A stretch of DNA of 64,000 nucleotides from Marinilabiliales bacterium (GTDB lineage Bacteria; Bacteroidota; Bacteroidia; Bacteroidales; ML635J-15). The position numbers and the translations under genes are program-made. The stretch is taken from the NCBI GenBank assembly GCA_002869385.1, contig PKTB01000024.1, positions 372,001-436,000 on the forward strand. Direction: 5' to 3'. Below, piece by piece: positions 49,540 through 57,574 of the stretch (position 1 is its first letter; each line of letters opens with the position of its first letter). Below the pieces are notes generated by a model that was given only the letters and a program-made list of their open reading frames with translations, was not told the DNA's origin and ran no database searches.

Positions 49540-51825
49540 ATGTCAGATTTTGATAATAATATAGAAAACCTTGGTGATATTGGGAAAAAAGCATTGAGAC
49601 TTGAAGAAACTCTTCAAAAGTTATCTGAGGAGCTTAAAATAAACGATCCATACGATAGAATTAACTTTGATGATTTCTTGCATATAGCTGCAACAGAGCC
49701 AAATATAGTATTTAGGGACATATTTAAGTTTTTCTATGATATGATTAATCATTATGTCCCGGAAGGTAAAGATGATTATAAACATAGCAATGATACAATA
49801 GGTTTTGTATCATACGATTTCAATAAACTTTTTGTGGAGAATTGCGATGATCCATTTTTTGCAGATCGATTATTTGCTAATAGATTTATGAATCTTGTAA
49901 GTTCATTTAGCTCAGGTTCTCAAAGTAATAGAATTGTACTGTTTGAAGGTCCTCCCGGTAGTGGTAAGAGTACCTTTTTAAAGAATCTGCTTGCTAGACT
50001 TGAGGCATATGCAAACACTAGTGATGGTATACTGTATAAAACATACTGGCGCATTAGTTTAGATAAACTGAAAAAGAAATCCAGTTTGTATAATTTAGTA
50101 GAAACCAATTCACTTACTGTTGAGAATGGTGATAGTAACGGAACAGGAAAGTATCTTGAGATAGCTTGTCCAAATAATGATCATCCAATCCTACAGATAC
50201 CAAAGAAATATCGTCGTAAACTAATTGAAGACCTTATTGAGGATGAGAAGATTAAAGAAGAAATTCTTAACTCAAAAGAATATCAATGGATTTTTAAAGA
50301 TGAAGCATGTCATATCTGTCAATCAATTTATAACTCTTTAAGCGAACAGCTTGGTGATCCTTTACAGGTTCTTCGCATGATATACGCCAGAAGAATTACC
50401 TTCAACAGACAGTTTGGTAAAGGGATTTCTGTATATAATCCTGGAGATGAGATCAATTATCATCCGATTTATGATGCAAATTCGCAAAAAATGATTGACC
50501 TGATTTTTCCGATAGAACCAATAAGATATGTCCATTCACATTATGCATATACGAATAATGGGATATATGCTTTGATGGATATTAAGGAAAACAATGTCAA
50601 AAGGTTGATTGGACTGCACGGTATAATTAGTGATGGAATTCATAAAGTAGAACATGTAGAGGAAAGAATTAAATCAATATTTCTTGGACTGGTAAATCCG
50701 GAAGATAAACGTACTTATATCGGTGTTAAGTCATTTCAGTATAGAATCCTGCATGTCAATATTCCGTATATACTTGATTATGATGCAGAAGTTAATGTAT
50801 ATCGAAACAAATTTGATGATATAGAAAGTCGATTCCTACCTGGAGTATTGGATAATTTTGCAAAAATTATCATTTCCTCCAGAATGAAGAAAGATAGCAA
50901 CACTATCAAAAAATGGTTGAAGGACATTTCTCTTTACAGTAAGTATAATGATAAGTACTTAATGCTACTTAAAATGCAGTTATACAAAGGGATTGTCCCA
51001 AATTGGCTATCAGAAGAAGATGTGAAAAGCTTTACTAAAGAAGTACGAAAAGATATACTTGCTGAATCAGAGACTGAAGGAATTAGCGGAATTAGTGGTA
51101 GAAATTCGATAAGTATCTTTAATAAGCTTATGAGCAAGTTTGAAGATGATGAAAAGCTAATAACTATGTTGGATGTAAACCAGTTTTTTAATGCAGATGA
51201 TTATCTGATTAAAATGATTCCTGATGATATAATTCCTTCATTGGAAGCAATGTATGATTTTGAGGTACTGCAGCAGATAAAGGATTCAATTTATTATTTT
51301 AATCGAAATCAGATACAGAAAGAGATTCTGGATTATCTATACGCTTTAAATTATGATTTTGGCAACACAGTTGTAAACACATATACAGGAAAGAAAATAC
51401 TCGTTAGCGAAGAGCTATTAACAGGGTTTGAGGCAATAATACTTGGAGCAAGTGCAGGTAATGAGAAGTTTGTCTCATTTAGAAAGGACGCACAAAAAGA
51501 GTTTATTACAATGACTTTGGCTATTGAGATAAAACTCCAGGGTAAAAAGATCGAAGAAACTTTACAATTCCAGAAACTGCTTGAAAAATATAAGAGAAGC
51601 ATAAAAGAAAATGCTCTTTCTGCTTATATTGATAATGATAACTTTAAACGGGCAATTATAGATTACAAGAATTCTTCTTTCAAGAACTATCCTGTAAAAC
51701 TAAAATCTGATGTTGAACGTCTGATTATAAATCTGCAGGATAAATATGAATATACCGAGAAAGGAGCGAAGCAAGTATCTATCTATGCAATAGATAAAAA
51801 ATTATGGGAGAAGTTTGGTAAGTAG
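49540..51825 (+). CDS. second PrkA-like AAA+ protein, divergent paralogue
   Basis: A 761-residue AAA+ ATPase with Walker A FEGPPGSGKSTFLKNLL near residue 136, preceded by a PrkA-like N-terminal helical part (YDRINFDDFLHIAATEPN). A long C-terminal helical region includes the kinase-like section (EKFVSFRKDAQKEFI, VERLIINLQDKYEY). It shares the general design of PrkA but differs in sequence, with an insert of about 100 residues between Walker A and the later ATPase motifs holding a Cys-containing stretch (CHICQSIYNSL). Its position as fourth gene after SpoVR suggests it works with the PrkA-DUF444-SpoVR set. It is not disrupted, whereas the first PrkA is. Weak Walker B by eye. Confidence 0.75.
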   Translation: MSDFDNNIENLGDIGKKALRLEETLQKLSEELKINDPYDRINFDDFLHIAATEPNIVFRDIFKFFYDMINHYVPEGKDDYKHSNDTIGFVSYDFNKLFVENCDDPFFADRLFANRFMNLVSSFSSGSQSNRIVLFEGPPGSGKSTFLKNLLARLEAYANTSDGILYKTYWRISLDKLKKKSSLYNLVETNSLTVENGDSNGTGKYLEIACPNNDHPILQIPKKYRRKLIEDLIEDEKIKEEILNSKEYQWIFKDEACHICQSIYNSLSEQLGDPLQVLRMIYARRITFNRQFGKGISVYNPGDEINYHPIYDANSQKMIDLIFPIEPIRYVHSHYAYTNNGIYALMDIKENNVKRLIGLHGIISDGIHKVEHVEERIKSIFLGLVNPEDKRTYIGVKSFQYRILHVNIPYILDYDAEVNVYRNKFDDIESRFLPGVLDNFAKIIISSRMKKDSNTIKKWLKDISLYSKYNDKYLMLLKMQLYKGIVPNWLSEEDVKSFTKEVRKDILAESETEGISGISGRNSISIFNKLMSKFEDDEKLITMLDVNQFFNADDYLIKMIPDDIIPSLEAMYDFEVLQQIKDSIYYFNRNQIQKEILDYLYALNYDFGNTVVNTYTGKKILVSEELLTGFEAIILGASAGNEKFVSFRKDAQKEFITMTLAIEIKLQGKKIEETLQFQKLLEKYKRSIKENALSAYIDNDNFKRAIIDYKNSSFKNYPVKLKSDVERLIINLQDKYEYTEKGAKQVSIYAIDKKLWEKFGK

Positions 51826-51853
51826 GAAGTTATTTGGCTATTTAATATAAAGC

Positions 51854-51883
51854 AAAAAAATAGTCTTCGAGTAAATCGAAGAC
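51854..51883 (-). terminator. minus-strand terminator after the small secreted gene
   Basis: An 8-bp stem GTCTTCGA/TCGAAGAC (51863-51870, 51876-51883) with a seven-A run on its left, which is a T-run for minus-strand transcripts. It could end the secreted-protein gene at 51939. Confidence 0.6.
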
Positions 51884-51894
51884 CATGTTTATTA

Positions 51895-51930
51895 AAATGT
51901 AAATACATACAGCCGTATGTATTTACATTT
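51895..51930. repeat. 16-bp perfect hairpin, copy 1 of a covarying element
   Basis: Perfect 16-bp inverted repeat closing an AGCC loop (51895-51910 with 51915-51930). The inner 12 bp, GTAAATACATAC, align with GTAAATGCGCAC of the copy at 52977-53014, and all three differences are compensated on the other arm. Confidence 0.75.
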
Positions 51931-51938
51931 ATAAAACT

Positions 51939-52292
51939 CTAAGAAATATCTTTTGTGAAAAAATCGTACACACTTTGTTTGTTCATTTCTGTTACAGTCA
52001 TATGAAAACTTCCATTTTTAAAAACAAAGTAATTGTATTTATTACCAAGTATATGTTCACCAGGGAAGTTTGTTATAAGATATGCAGTACATTTCCATAA
52101 GGTATAAGAATCTTTTGAATAAACTTTTTGCATATTTATGACATCAAGATTTGCCCAAGGTAAAGTCTGATATTTTGTAATCATGATGCTTGTCTCGGGT
52201 CTTAATTCGTTTACTTTTGGCACATCAGTTTCGCTACCAAAAAGAGTAGCAACACTAAATAAAAATATTGATATTATAACTAATTTTTTCAT
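51939..52292 (-). CDS. small secreted protein of unknown function (paralogue 1)
   Basis: A 117-residue protein with signal peptide (MKKLVIISIFLFSVATLFG), a central LPWANLDVINMQKVYSK, then SYTLWKCTAYLI and the highly conserved C-terminal GSFHMTVTEMNKQSVYDFF. The paralogue upstream (52420-52776) shares the last two blocks almost exactly: KFHMTVTEMNKTSVYNFF and YVLWKC. I do not recognise the family. The conserved single Cys after LWK and the strongly kept C-terminus suggest a binding or interaction surface. The two genes may be co-transcribed (127-base gap) and lie between two copies of a hairpin element. Confidence 0.7.
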   Translation of the reverse strand: MKKLVIISIFLFSVATLFGSETDVPKVNELRPETSIMITKYQTLPWANLDVINMQKVYSKDSYTLWKCTAYLITNFPGEHILGNKYNYFVFKNGSFHMTVTEMNKQSVYDFFTKDIS

Positions 52293-52419
52293 TGTCTTTA
52301 TGTTTTAAATTTCTAGTTAAACAGTTGATTTTGGATTAGGTTTTTAAATAATGTTAAGGCTTTGTTAAATAATTAAAAGGACTGGACTTAACTCCAGCCC
52401 TTTGATGTTATATTGGATT

Positions 52420-52776
52420 TTAACTTGTGAAGAAATTATAAACACTTGTTTTATTCATTTCAGTCACAGTCATATGGAATTTTCCATTTTTATAGATAAA
52501 ATAGTTAAAAACTGTACCTTTAATTTTGTATCCTGGGAATTGATTAACGTTTTCTGATTTACACTTCCATAAAACATAATTATCTTTAGTGTAAACTTTT
52601 TCCATCTCAACAGGAGAATTATCTGCCCATGGTAAAATCAGGTTAGCTCTGTTTATTTCTATTTCACTGTTTTGTTGAGCTTTGGGATTCTTTTTTACTT
52701 CAGGATTTTGATCATTTATTGCAAATACTCCTGTAATTGAAAGTAAAATAATCGATATTGTTGCTATAGTTTTCAT
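52420..52776 (-). CDS. small secreted protein of unknown function (paralogue 2)
   Basis: A 118-residue secreted protein starting at the ATG at 52776 (MKTIATISIILLS, signal peptide to GVFA). An open frame further upstream exists, but its extension (MLLNLIIKKLRI) is not needed. The mature part has a lysine/asparagine-rich beginning, then ILPWADNSPVEMEKVYTKDNY and VLWKCKSENVNQFPGYKIKG, ending with KFHMTVTEMNKTSVYNFF. It shares the pattern LPWA..M.KVY.KD.Y.LWKC and the ending with its neighbour at 51939. Function unknown; secreted and repeated in tandem. Confidence 0.7.
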   Translation of the reverse strand: MKTIATISIILLSITGVFAINDQNPEVKKNPKAQQNSEIEINRANLILPWADNSPVEMEKVYTKDNYVLWKCKSENVNQFPGYKIKGTVFNYFIYKNGKFHMTVTEMNKTSVYNFFTS

Positions 52777-52976
52777 AATTCTAAGTTTTTTAATTATCAA
52801 ATTCAATAGCAATACTATTAACTAAAATCGAAAAGAGTTAATGAAAAGTTAAAGTTAAAATAAATGATGGATGACGGGTGTTTTGTTGATTATATCACTT
52901 GTGTATGCTTTTTCTACAAAGTTATTAGTTCTATTAAGATGGAAGGCTGAAATTAAAAAAGACAACCATAGTTTAT

Positions 52977-53014
52977 AAACAGTAAATGCGCACGTCCGTG
53001 CGCATTTACTGTTT
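52977..53014. repeat. 17-bp perfect hairpin, copy 2 of a covarying element
   Basis: Perfect 17-bp inverted repeat closing a GTCC loop (52977-52993 with 52998-53014). It lies 27 bases after the acyl-CoA synthetase stop on the minus strand. Its flank (CCATAGTTTATAAAC) also resembles the flank of copy 1 (CCATGTTTATTAAA). Confidence 0.75.
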
Positions 53015-53040
53015 TAAAATATGTTTATGATAATCAGTTA

Positions 53041-54660
53041 TTAGGTATATAAGTATCTCTTAATACTTTTCTTAGGGGTTTTCTCGAATTCATTTTCTTG
53101 TATAATTATTTTATTTACTTGCATATATGCAGGAAGGTCTTCGTTAACACGTTTTTGATAATTAGTAAAAACTTTTGTTATCTGTTCTTCTGACAGGCTA
53201 TGTTTCTTTACTCTTTCCTGATCAGGGTAAATAAGAGCAGTGATTTTATTTTCACGGCTAATAACTACAATTTCACTTACTAATGGAAAATTATTGAATT
53301 TTGATTCTATCTCCTCAGGATATACATTTTGACCAGAACCGGTTAGTATCATACTTTTACTTCGACCTTTAATGAAAATATAACCGTCATCATCAATAAT
53401 ACCAAGGTCTCCGGTATGTAACCAGCCGTCTTTATTAAGAGCTTTATCTGTTTCCTCCTGGTTTTTATAATAACCAAGCATAACATTTTCACCTTTTACA
53501 AGAATTTCTCCGACTTTACCTTTCTCTTTGGAATCGATTTTTACTTCTAATGTGTCAACAGATTTACCTGTTGAGTAAATTTTTGTTGTACTATAACCAT
53601 CATAGGCTATTAGTGGTCCACATTCTGTCATTCCGTAACCAACAGAAAAGTTAAATCCAATTTTTCTAAGGAAAGTTTCTACTTCACGATTCATTTTTGC
53701 GCCACCAACAACAACTTCTTTAAAGTCTCCGCCAAATGCTTCTTTAAGAGATTTATGAACTTTATTATAAATAAGCTTATTAACTAAAGGAATTTTTAAG
53801 AGTACTTTGACTGTTGGTTTGTCAATGGTTGGTTTAATTTTGTTTTTATAAATTTTTTCAATAACCAACGGAACTGATAATATCAATCTTGGTTTAATTT
53901 CAGAAAAAGCTCTTAGGATGATCTGTGGACTTGGAAGTTTACCTAGGAAGATTATTGTACAACCAAGTGAAAACGGAAAAAGAAATTCAAAAGCTGCTCC
54001 GTAACAATGAGCTAAAGGTAGAAAAGATACAATTCTATCGCCGGATTCAAGTGGCATATTTGCTCTGGCATATCTTACATTTGCTGCTAAAGAGTTATGG
54101 TTTAGCATCACGCCTTTAGGCTGTCCCGAAGTTCCGGATGTATATAATATCGCAGCAAGTTGATCATTAGGGATATGTTCTAATTTGAAATTCTCTTTAT
54201 CTGAAACTGTTAAGTTTTTATTAAGAGCAATAAAATCCATTGAGAAGTCATGCGCAACATTATAGTCGTCAAGATAATATGCTGTTTGTAGGGTTTCAAA
54301 TTGCATAAAATCAACTTTCTCACATAAAAATTCAGAAATAAAAAGAAGTTTTGATTCTGAGTGATTTACTAAATTATATACATCTTTAGGTTTAAAATCC
54401 TGTAATAATGGAACGATTACAGCACAATATGATATTGTTGCAATGTATATTGTACCCCAATTTGCAGAATTTTTACCAATTAAGGCAATTTTGTCTCCTT
54501 TCTTTAGGCCTTGTTCTCGGAATAGATTATGCATTCTTTCAATTTGGCCGGCAAGTTCACCAAAAGTAATTCCTCCGCTTCCGTAATCCTGAAGTGAAAC
54601 TTTGTCCCAGTTAGAAAGAATAGCATCCTCAAAATACTCAATAATATTTTCCTTAATCAT
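53041..54660 (-). CDS. long-chain acyl-CoA synthetase (AMP-binding family)
   Basis: A 539-residue adenylate-forming ligase activating a fatty acid with ATP and CoA. The P-loop-like A3 motif is LYTSGTSGQPKGVMLNHN, followed by FLPLAHCYGAAFEF, the A5-type VGYGMTECGPLIAY, GWLHTGDLGIIDDDGYIFIKGR (A7-A8), and the C-terminal Lys in FEKTPKKSIKRYLY. All key elements are present, including a possible A10 lysine near the end. The acid chain length is not certain, though the sequence resembles FadD-type enzymes. Divergent from a MaoC hydratase (184-base spacer), so both may act in acyl-CoA metabolism. Confidence 0.88.
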   Translation of the reverse strand: MIKENIIEYFEDAILSNWDKVSLQDYGSGGITFGELAGQIERMHNLFREQGLKKGDKIALIGKNSANWGTIYIATISYCAVIVPLLQDFKPKDVYNLVNHSESKLLFISEFLCEKVDFMQFETLQTAYYLDDYNVAHDFSMDFIALNKNLTVSDKENFKLEHIPNDQLAAILYTSGTSGQPKGVMLNHNSLAANVRYARANMPLESGDRIVSFLPLAHCYGAAFEFLFPFSLGCTIIFLGKLPSPQIILRAFSEIKPRLILSVPLVIEKIYKNKIKPTIDKPTVKVLLKIPLVNKLIYNKVHKSLKEAFGGDFKEVVVGGAKMNREVETFLRKIGFNFSVGYGMTECGPLIAYDGYSTTKIYSTGKSVDTLEVKIDSKEKGKVGEILVKGENVMLGYYKNQEETDKALNKDGWLHTGDLGIIDDDGYIFIKGRSKSMILTGSGQNVYPEEIESKFNNFPLVSEIVVISRENKITALIYPDQERVKKHSLSEEQITKVFTNYQKRVNEDLPAYMQVNKIIIQENEFEKTPKKSIKRYLYT

Positions 54661-54844
54661 AGCTTAGTTTTTTATGAAGATGTAAATATAAGATATAATT
54701 TTAAACAATTCAATATTTTTAACATGATATAGTACAGGTTTGCTTAATGTAATTGTTTATAATATTTTAAATTAAAATTGTTGTTGGTATAGTTTTAGTA
54801 TTATTTTTGTATCTAAAGTATAATTTTAATTAAAATATAAATTT

Positions 54845-55312
54845 ATGGCACAGGTTACAGTTTCTAGTTTCGAAGAATTTGAAAAGTTTTTAGGAAAAGA
54901 AATAGGTACTTCTGACTATTTGAAAATTACTCAGGAAATGATTAATAAGTTTGCAGATGCAACCTTAGACCATCAATGGATTCATACAGATCCCGAAAGA
55001 GCTGCAAAAGAATCTCCATTTAAAACAACAATTGCACATGGCTATTTAACAATATCTGTATTACCACATCTCTGGTTCCAAATTATGGAAGTTAGAAATA
55101 TTAAGATGTTAGTTAATTATGGGATTGAAAAGCTTAAATATAACCAGCCGGTTTTAGTAAATGATGAAGTTCGTGTTACTACTAAACTTAAGAATATTTC
55201 TAATCTTAGAGGAATTACCAAAGCTGAAATTGACGCTAGACTTGAAATAAAAGGAAATAAAAAGCCTGCATATGATGCAACAATAGTTTTCTTGTATAAT
55301 TTCAATAATTAA
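54845..55312 (+). CDS. MaoC-like (R)-specific enoyl-CoA hydratase
   Basis: A 155-residue hot-dog-fold hydratase. It starts with TVSSFEEFEKFLGKEIG, has FADATLDHQWIHTDPERA with the catalytic Asp and His, and FKTTIAHGYLTISVLPHLW in the hydratase-2 motif. It adds water to trans-2-enoyl-CoA to give (R)-3-hydroxyacyl-CoA, linking beta-oxidation with other acyl pathways. It is opposite to and probably shares a control region with the acyl-CoA synthetase. Length is typical. No disruption. Confidence 0.88.
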   Translation: MAQVTVSSFEEFEKFLGKEIGTSDYLKITQEMINKFADATLDHQWIHTDPERAAKESPFKTTIAHGYLTISVLPHLWFQIMEVRNIKMLVNYGIEKLKYNQPVLVNDEVRVTTKLKNISNLRGITKAEIDARLEIKGNKKPAYDATIVFLYNFNN

Positions 55313-55334
55313 ATAATAATAAAACTCGATCAAT

Positions 55335-56402
55335 ATGTATTTCAAATCTTTTATATTTTTTGTACTTACATTTTTTATTACATTATGTCTATTTGCTCAA
55401 AATCAATATGTTAACAGGTACGACCCGTACGATATATACGTTGACAGTGTCCCAGTAAAGAGTCTATTTCCAAAAGGTCTTAAGACTGTAATTATGGAAC
55501 AAACATTTTTGGAGAATGAAACTAATTTTGTAAGAAATTTTGATGAAGAAAACAGGCTTTATGAATTTCATTCCGAACCCGAGGGACATGGAGACCACTT
55601 TTCTTATACACGTTCTTTTGATGATGAAGGGGGAGTAACTGGAACCTATACAATGTATGCTTCTAATGGTAATGTAGATTTTAAAATCACACATGAAGAA
55701 AATAAAAAAGGAGAGCCACTTAAGCAAGTAAAGGAAGATGGAAAAGGTAAACTTATTGAGGAGATTGTTTGGGAATACAATGAAGATGGTTTATTGATTC
55801 ATACAAATCATGTTGAAAGTGATAAGAGAAAGCTTGTGAATGAATGGTTTTATGAATATGATGAATCTGGAGAGATGACAAAAACAAGCCTGAAAGATTC
55901 TAAAGGTAAAACAGAATTTGAGTGGATTTATAAAACGAATGAGGAACAGAATACAATGCAAGCCGGTAAAGGTCAAATATTCATAAATACCTTGACAGAA
56001 ACAGAGGATGAGTTTTATCTCGTAAACGACCAGCGGTTCGATGAAAAAGGAGGGGAGTTGCATCATATTTGGAGATATTATGCAGTAGATACAACCATTG
56101 AAGCATATTTGGTGTACAATGAAACAAATAAACTTGTTTACAAGGCTGAATACGATCATTCAATTAATAAACCGCTGCAAATCAAAACTTTTGAAGACGG
56201 AAAAGTTGAAAATAAAGGTGTTTATAAATATGAGGAAGGTCTTATGACTAATTATTCTGAATATGATTCAAAAAATGAACTAATTGAACATCATCTTTAT
56301 ATTTACAATGACGAAGGCTTTATGACTCGGGCAAGAATATATGATGATAGAAATAAAAATGAAAGGACTATAGTTATTAAATATCGATTTGAAGACCAAT
56401 AG
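55335..56402 (+). CDS. secreted repeat protein with RHS/YD-like motifs
   Basis: A 355-residue protein with a signal peptide (FFITLCLFAQ). Alternating beta repeats follow: FDEENRLYEFHSE, RSFDDEGGVTGTYTMY, WEYNEDGLLIHTNH, FYEYDESGEMTKTSL, IYNDEGFMTRARIYDD. The W/Y-x-Y-[ND]-E-x-G-[L/E] periodicity is that of YD-type repeats, as in secreted or outer-membrane proteins. Unlike the protein at 29489 the repeat is not YwqK-like. It lies 22 bases after the MaoC gene but seems unrelated functionally. No known function. A terminator follows. Confidence 0.65.
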   Translation: MYFKSFIFFVLTFFITLCLFAQNQYVNRYDPYDIYVDSVPVKSLFPKGLKTVIMEQTFLENETNFVRNFDEENRLYEFHSEPEGHGDHFSYTRSFDDEGGVTGTYTMYASNGNVDFKITHEENKKGEPLKQVKEDGKGKLIEEIVWEYNEDGLLIHTNHVESDKRKLVNEWFYEYDESGEMTKTSLKDSKGKTEFEWIYKTNEEQNTMQAGKGQIFINTLTETEDEFYLVNDQRFDEKGGELHHIWRYYAVDTTIEAYLVYNETNKLVYKAEYDHSINKPLQIKTFEDGKVENKGVYKYEEGLMTNYSEYDSKNELIEHHLYIYNDEGFMTRARIYDDRNKNERTIVIKYRFEDQ

Positions 56403-56425
56403 AGCCTGAAATTAAATATTGAATG

Positions 56426-56450
56426 AAAGCTGCAGAAATGCAGCTTTTTT
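56426..56450. terminator. bidirectional terminator between the repeat protein and TonB genes
   Basis: Nine-bp stem AAAGCTGCA-GAAA-TGCAGCTTT (56426-56434 with 56439-56447) followed by T's. It lies between convergent genes; the last bases overlap the TonB stop. Confidence 0.8.
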
Positions 56451-57198
56451 ATTGCTGTATAAATTGATAAGTTATTGTGCCATATTCTGTCTTTCCACCT
56501 GCTATAGTTGTAAATCTTGATTGCAAAGCAGCTTGTCTAGCCGAATTACTTATGCATGTTCCATCACCTGTTGAGCTAACTGATTGAACGGATGCAGATT
56601 TCACACGACCATCTGAATCGATGCTGATTTTAATTACAACAGTGCCACCATTTCTACAAGTAAATACAGGAACGTCGATATAAGCTTTTCCTCTGTCGGG
56701 ATTCTCAAGTTCAACATAAACAAGAGCAGGACCGGCATAATCATTATTACTCGATGATGTATTTGAGCTTTCAGAAGAATTGTTCTCGGAATCTGAATTG
56801 TTTTCCTGATTTAAGTAATCTTCATAAGTTGAATTCATCATTTCTTCATAATCGTCCCCATACTTTTCTTTAAGCATTTGTTCTTCATACATCTGTTTGA
56901 TTTCTTCCTGAGACATTGCTTGTAGTTCTTCCTGCGAATATTGCTGATTAAAATTACTACCTACATTTCGTAATTCCTGCATGTAGTTTTCAATATCTAT
57001 ATCACTCATTTCAGATTCATCATCAGTAATTTCTTTATCTTGCTCCATTTCTTCAAGATATTGAGGGTCAATAAGCATGTAGGTTTCTTTATATTCAACA
57101 GCTGATTTAATACTAAACGCCATAGCAATAATAATAATAACCAAATGAAATAAAATGGTTCCAAGTATTCCGTTAATATTTCGTTTTAAGAAACTCAC
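56449..57198 (-). CDS. TonB-family energy transducer with acidic central region
   Basis: A 249-residue inner-membrane protein with one N-terminal helix (GTILFHLVIIIIAMAFSI), typical of TonB. An unusual acidic middle rich in Glu, Gln and Ser follows (EEMEQDKEITDDESEM, SNTSSSNND) instead of the usual Pro-rich linker. The C-terminal domain has YIDVPVFTCRNGGTVVIKISIDSDGRV and ATIAGG-like FTTIAGGKTEYGTITYQF. TonB-type proteins carry proton-motive energy from ExbB/ExbD to outer-membrane transporters. No exbBD gene is present next to it in the window. The acidic middle may reflect a different partner. Confidence 0.75.
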   Translation of the reverse strand: MSFLKRNINGILGTILFHLVIIIIAMAFSIKSAVEYKETYMLIDPQYLEEMEQDKEITDDESEMSDIDIENYMQELRNVGSNFNQQYSQEELQAMSQEEIKQMYEEQMLKEKYGDDYEEMMNSTYEDYLNQENNSDSENNSSESSNTSSSNNDYAGPALVYVELENPDRGKAYIDVPVFTCRNGGTVVIKISIDSDGRVKSASVQSVSSTGDGTCISNSARQAALQSRFTTIAGGKTEYGTITYQFIQQ

Positions 57199-57574
57199 AA
57201 ATACATAATTTTTAACAAAATTAGTTATTAATTAGCAACTTTAAGATGCATTTTACTTAAAAAATGAACAAAGACATGGTGAAAAAAATGATTTAATGAG
57301 AATAACACATTAAAACTTTGAGTGATATTGGCTGATGGCTGTTAGCTATTGGCTGTTGGGGGCACAAAGTTTTAGCCCTTAATTAAATAACTCTTCCGGC
57401 ATCGTCTTTTACAACATTGGACATCGGACATCGGTCATTAGGCCTATTTTAATTTATAATTTGCATAAAATTTATCAAAAACCTTTGATATTCAGAAAAA
57501 AAACCTACTTTTGCACCTCAATTTTATTTATATATAATGTCTAACTAAATTAAAGTAAACAAATTATTAACAAA
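57199..57574. other. non-coding gap with heptamer repeats and the rpsA promoter
   Basis: No gene is seen. It holds two 7-mer arrays, TGGCTGA/TGGCTGT/TAGCTAT/TGGCTGT (57329-57356) and GGACATC/GGACATC/GGTCATT (57419-57439), then the rpsA promoter and a leader of about 55 bases. The rest is plain AT-rich sequence. Confidence 0.7.
57483..57513 (+). promoter_or_regulatory. rpsA promoter (-33/-7)
   Basis: TTTG at 57483-57486 and TACTTTTG at 57506-57513 are separated by 19 bases, an exact match to the Bacteroidota consensus. The predicted transcript leads about 55 bases into the rpsA ATG. Confidence 0.75.

Noticed and set aside
51895..53014. Insertion sequence ends
   Set aside because: The two hairpins surround complete unrelated genes, no transposase is present and no target duplication was seen.
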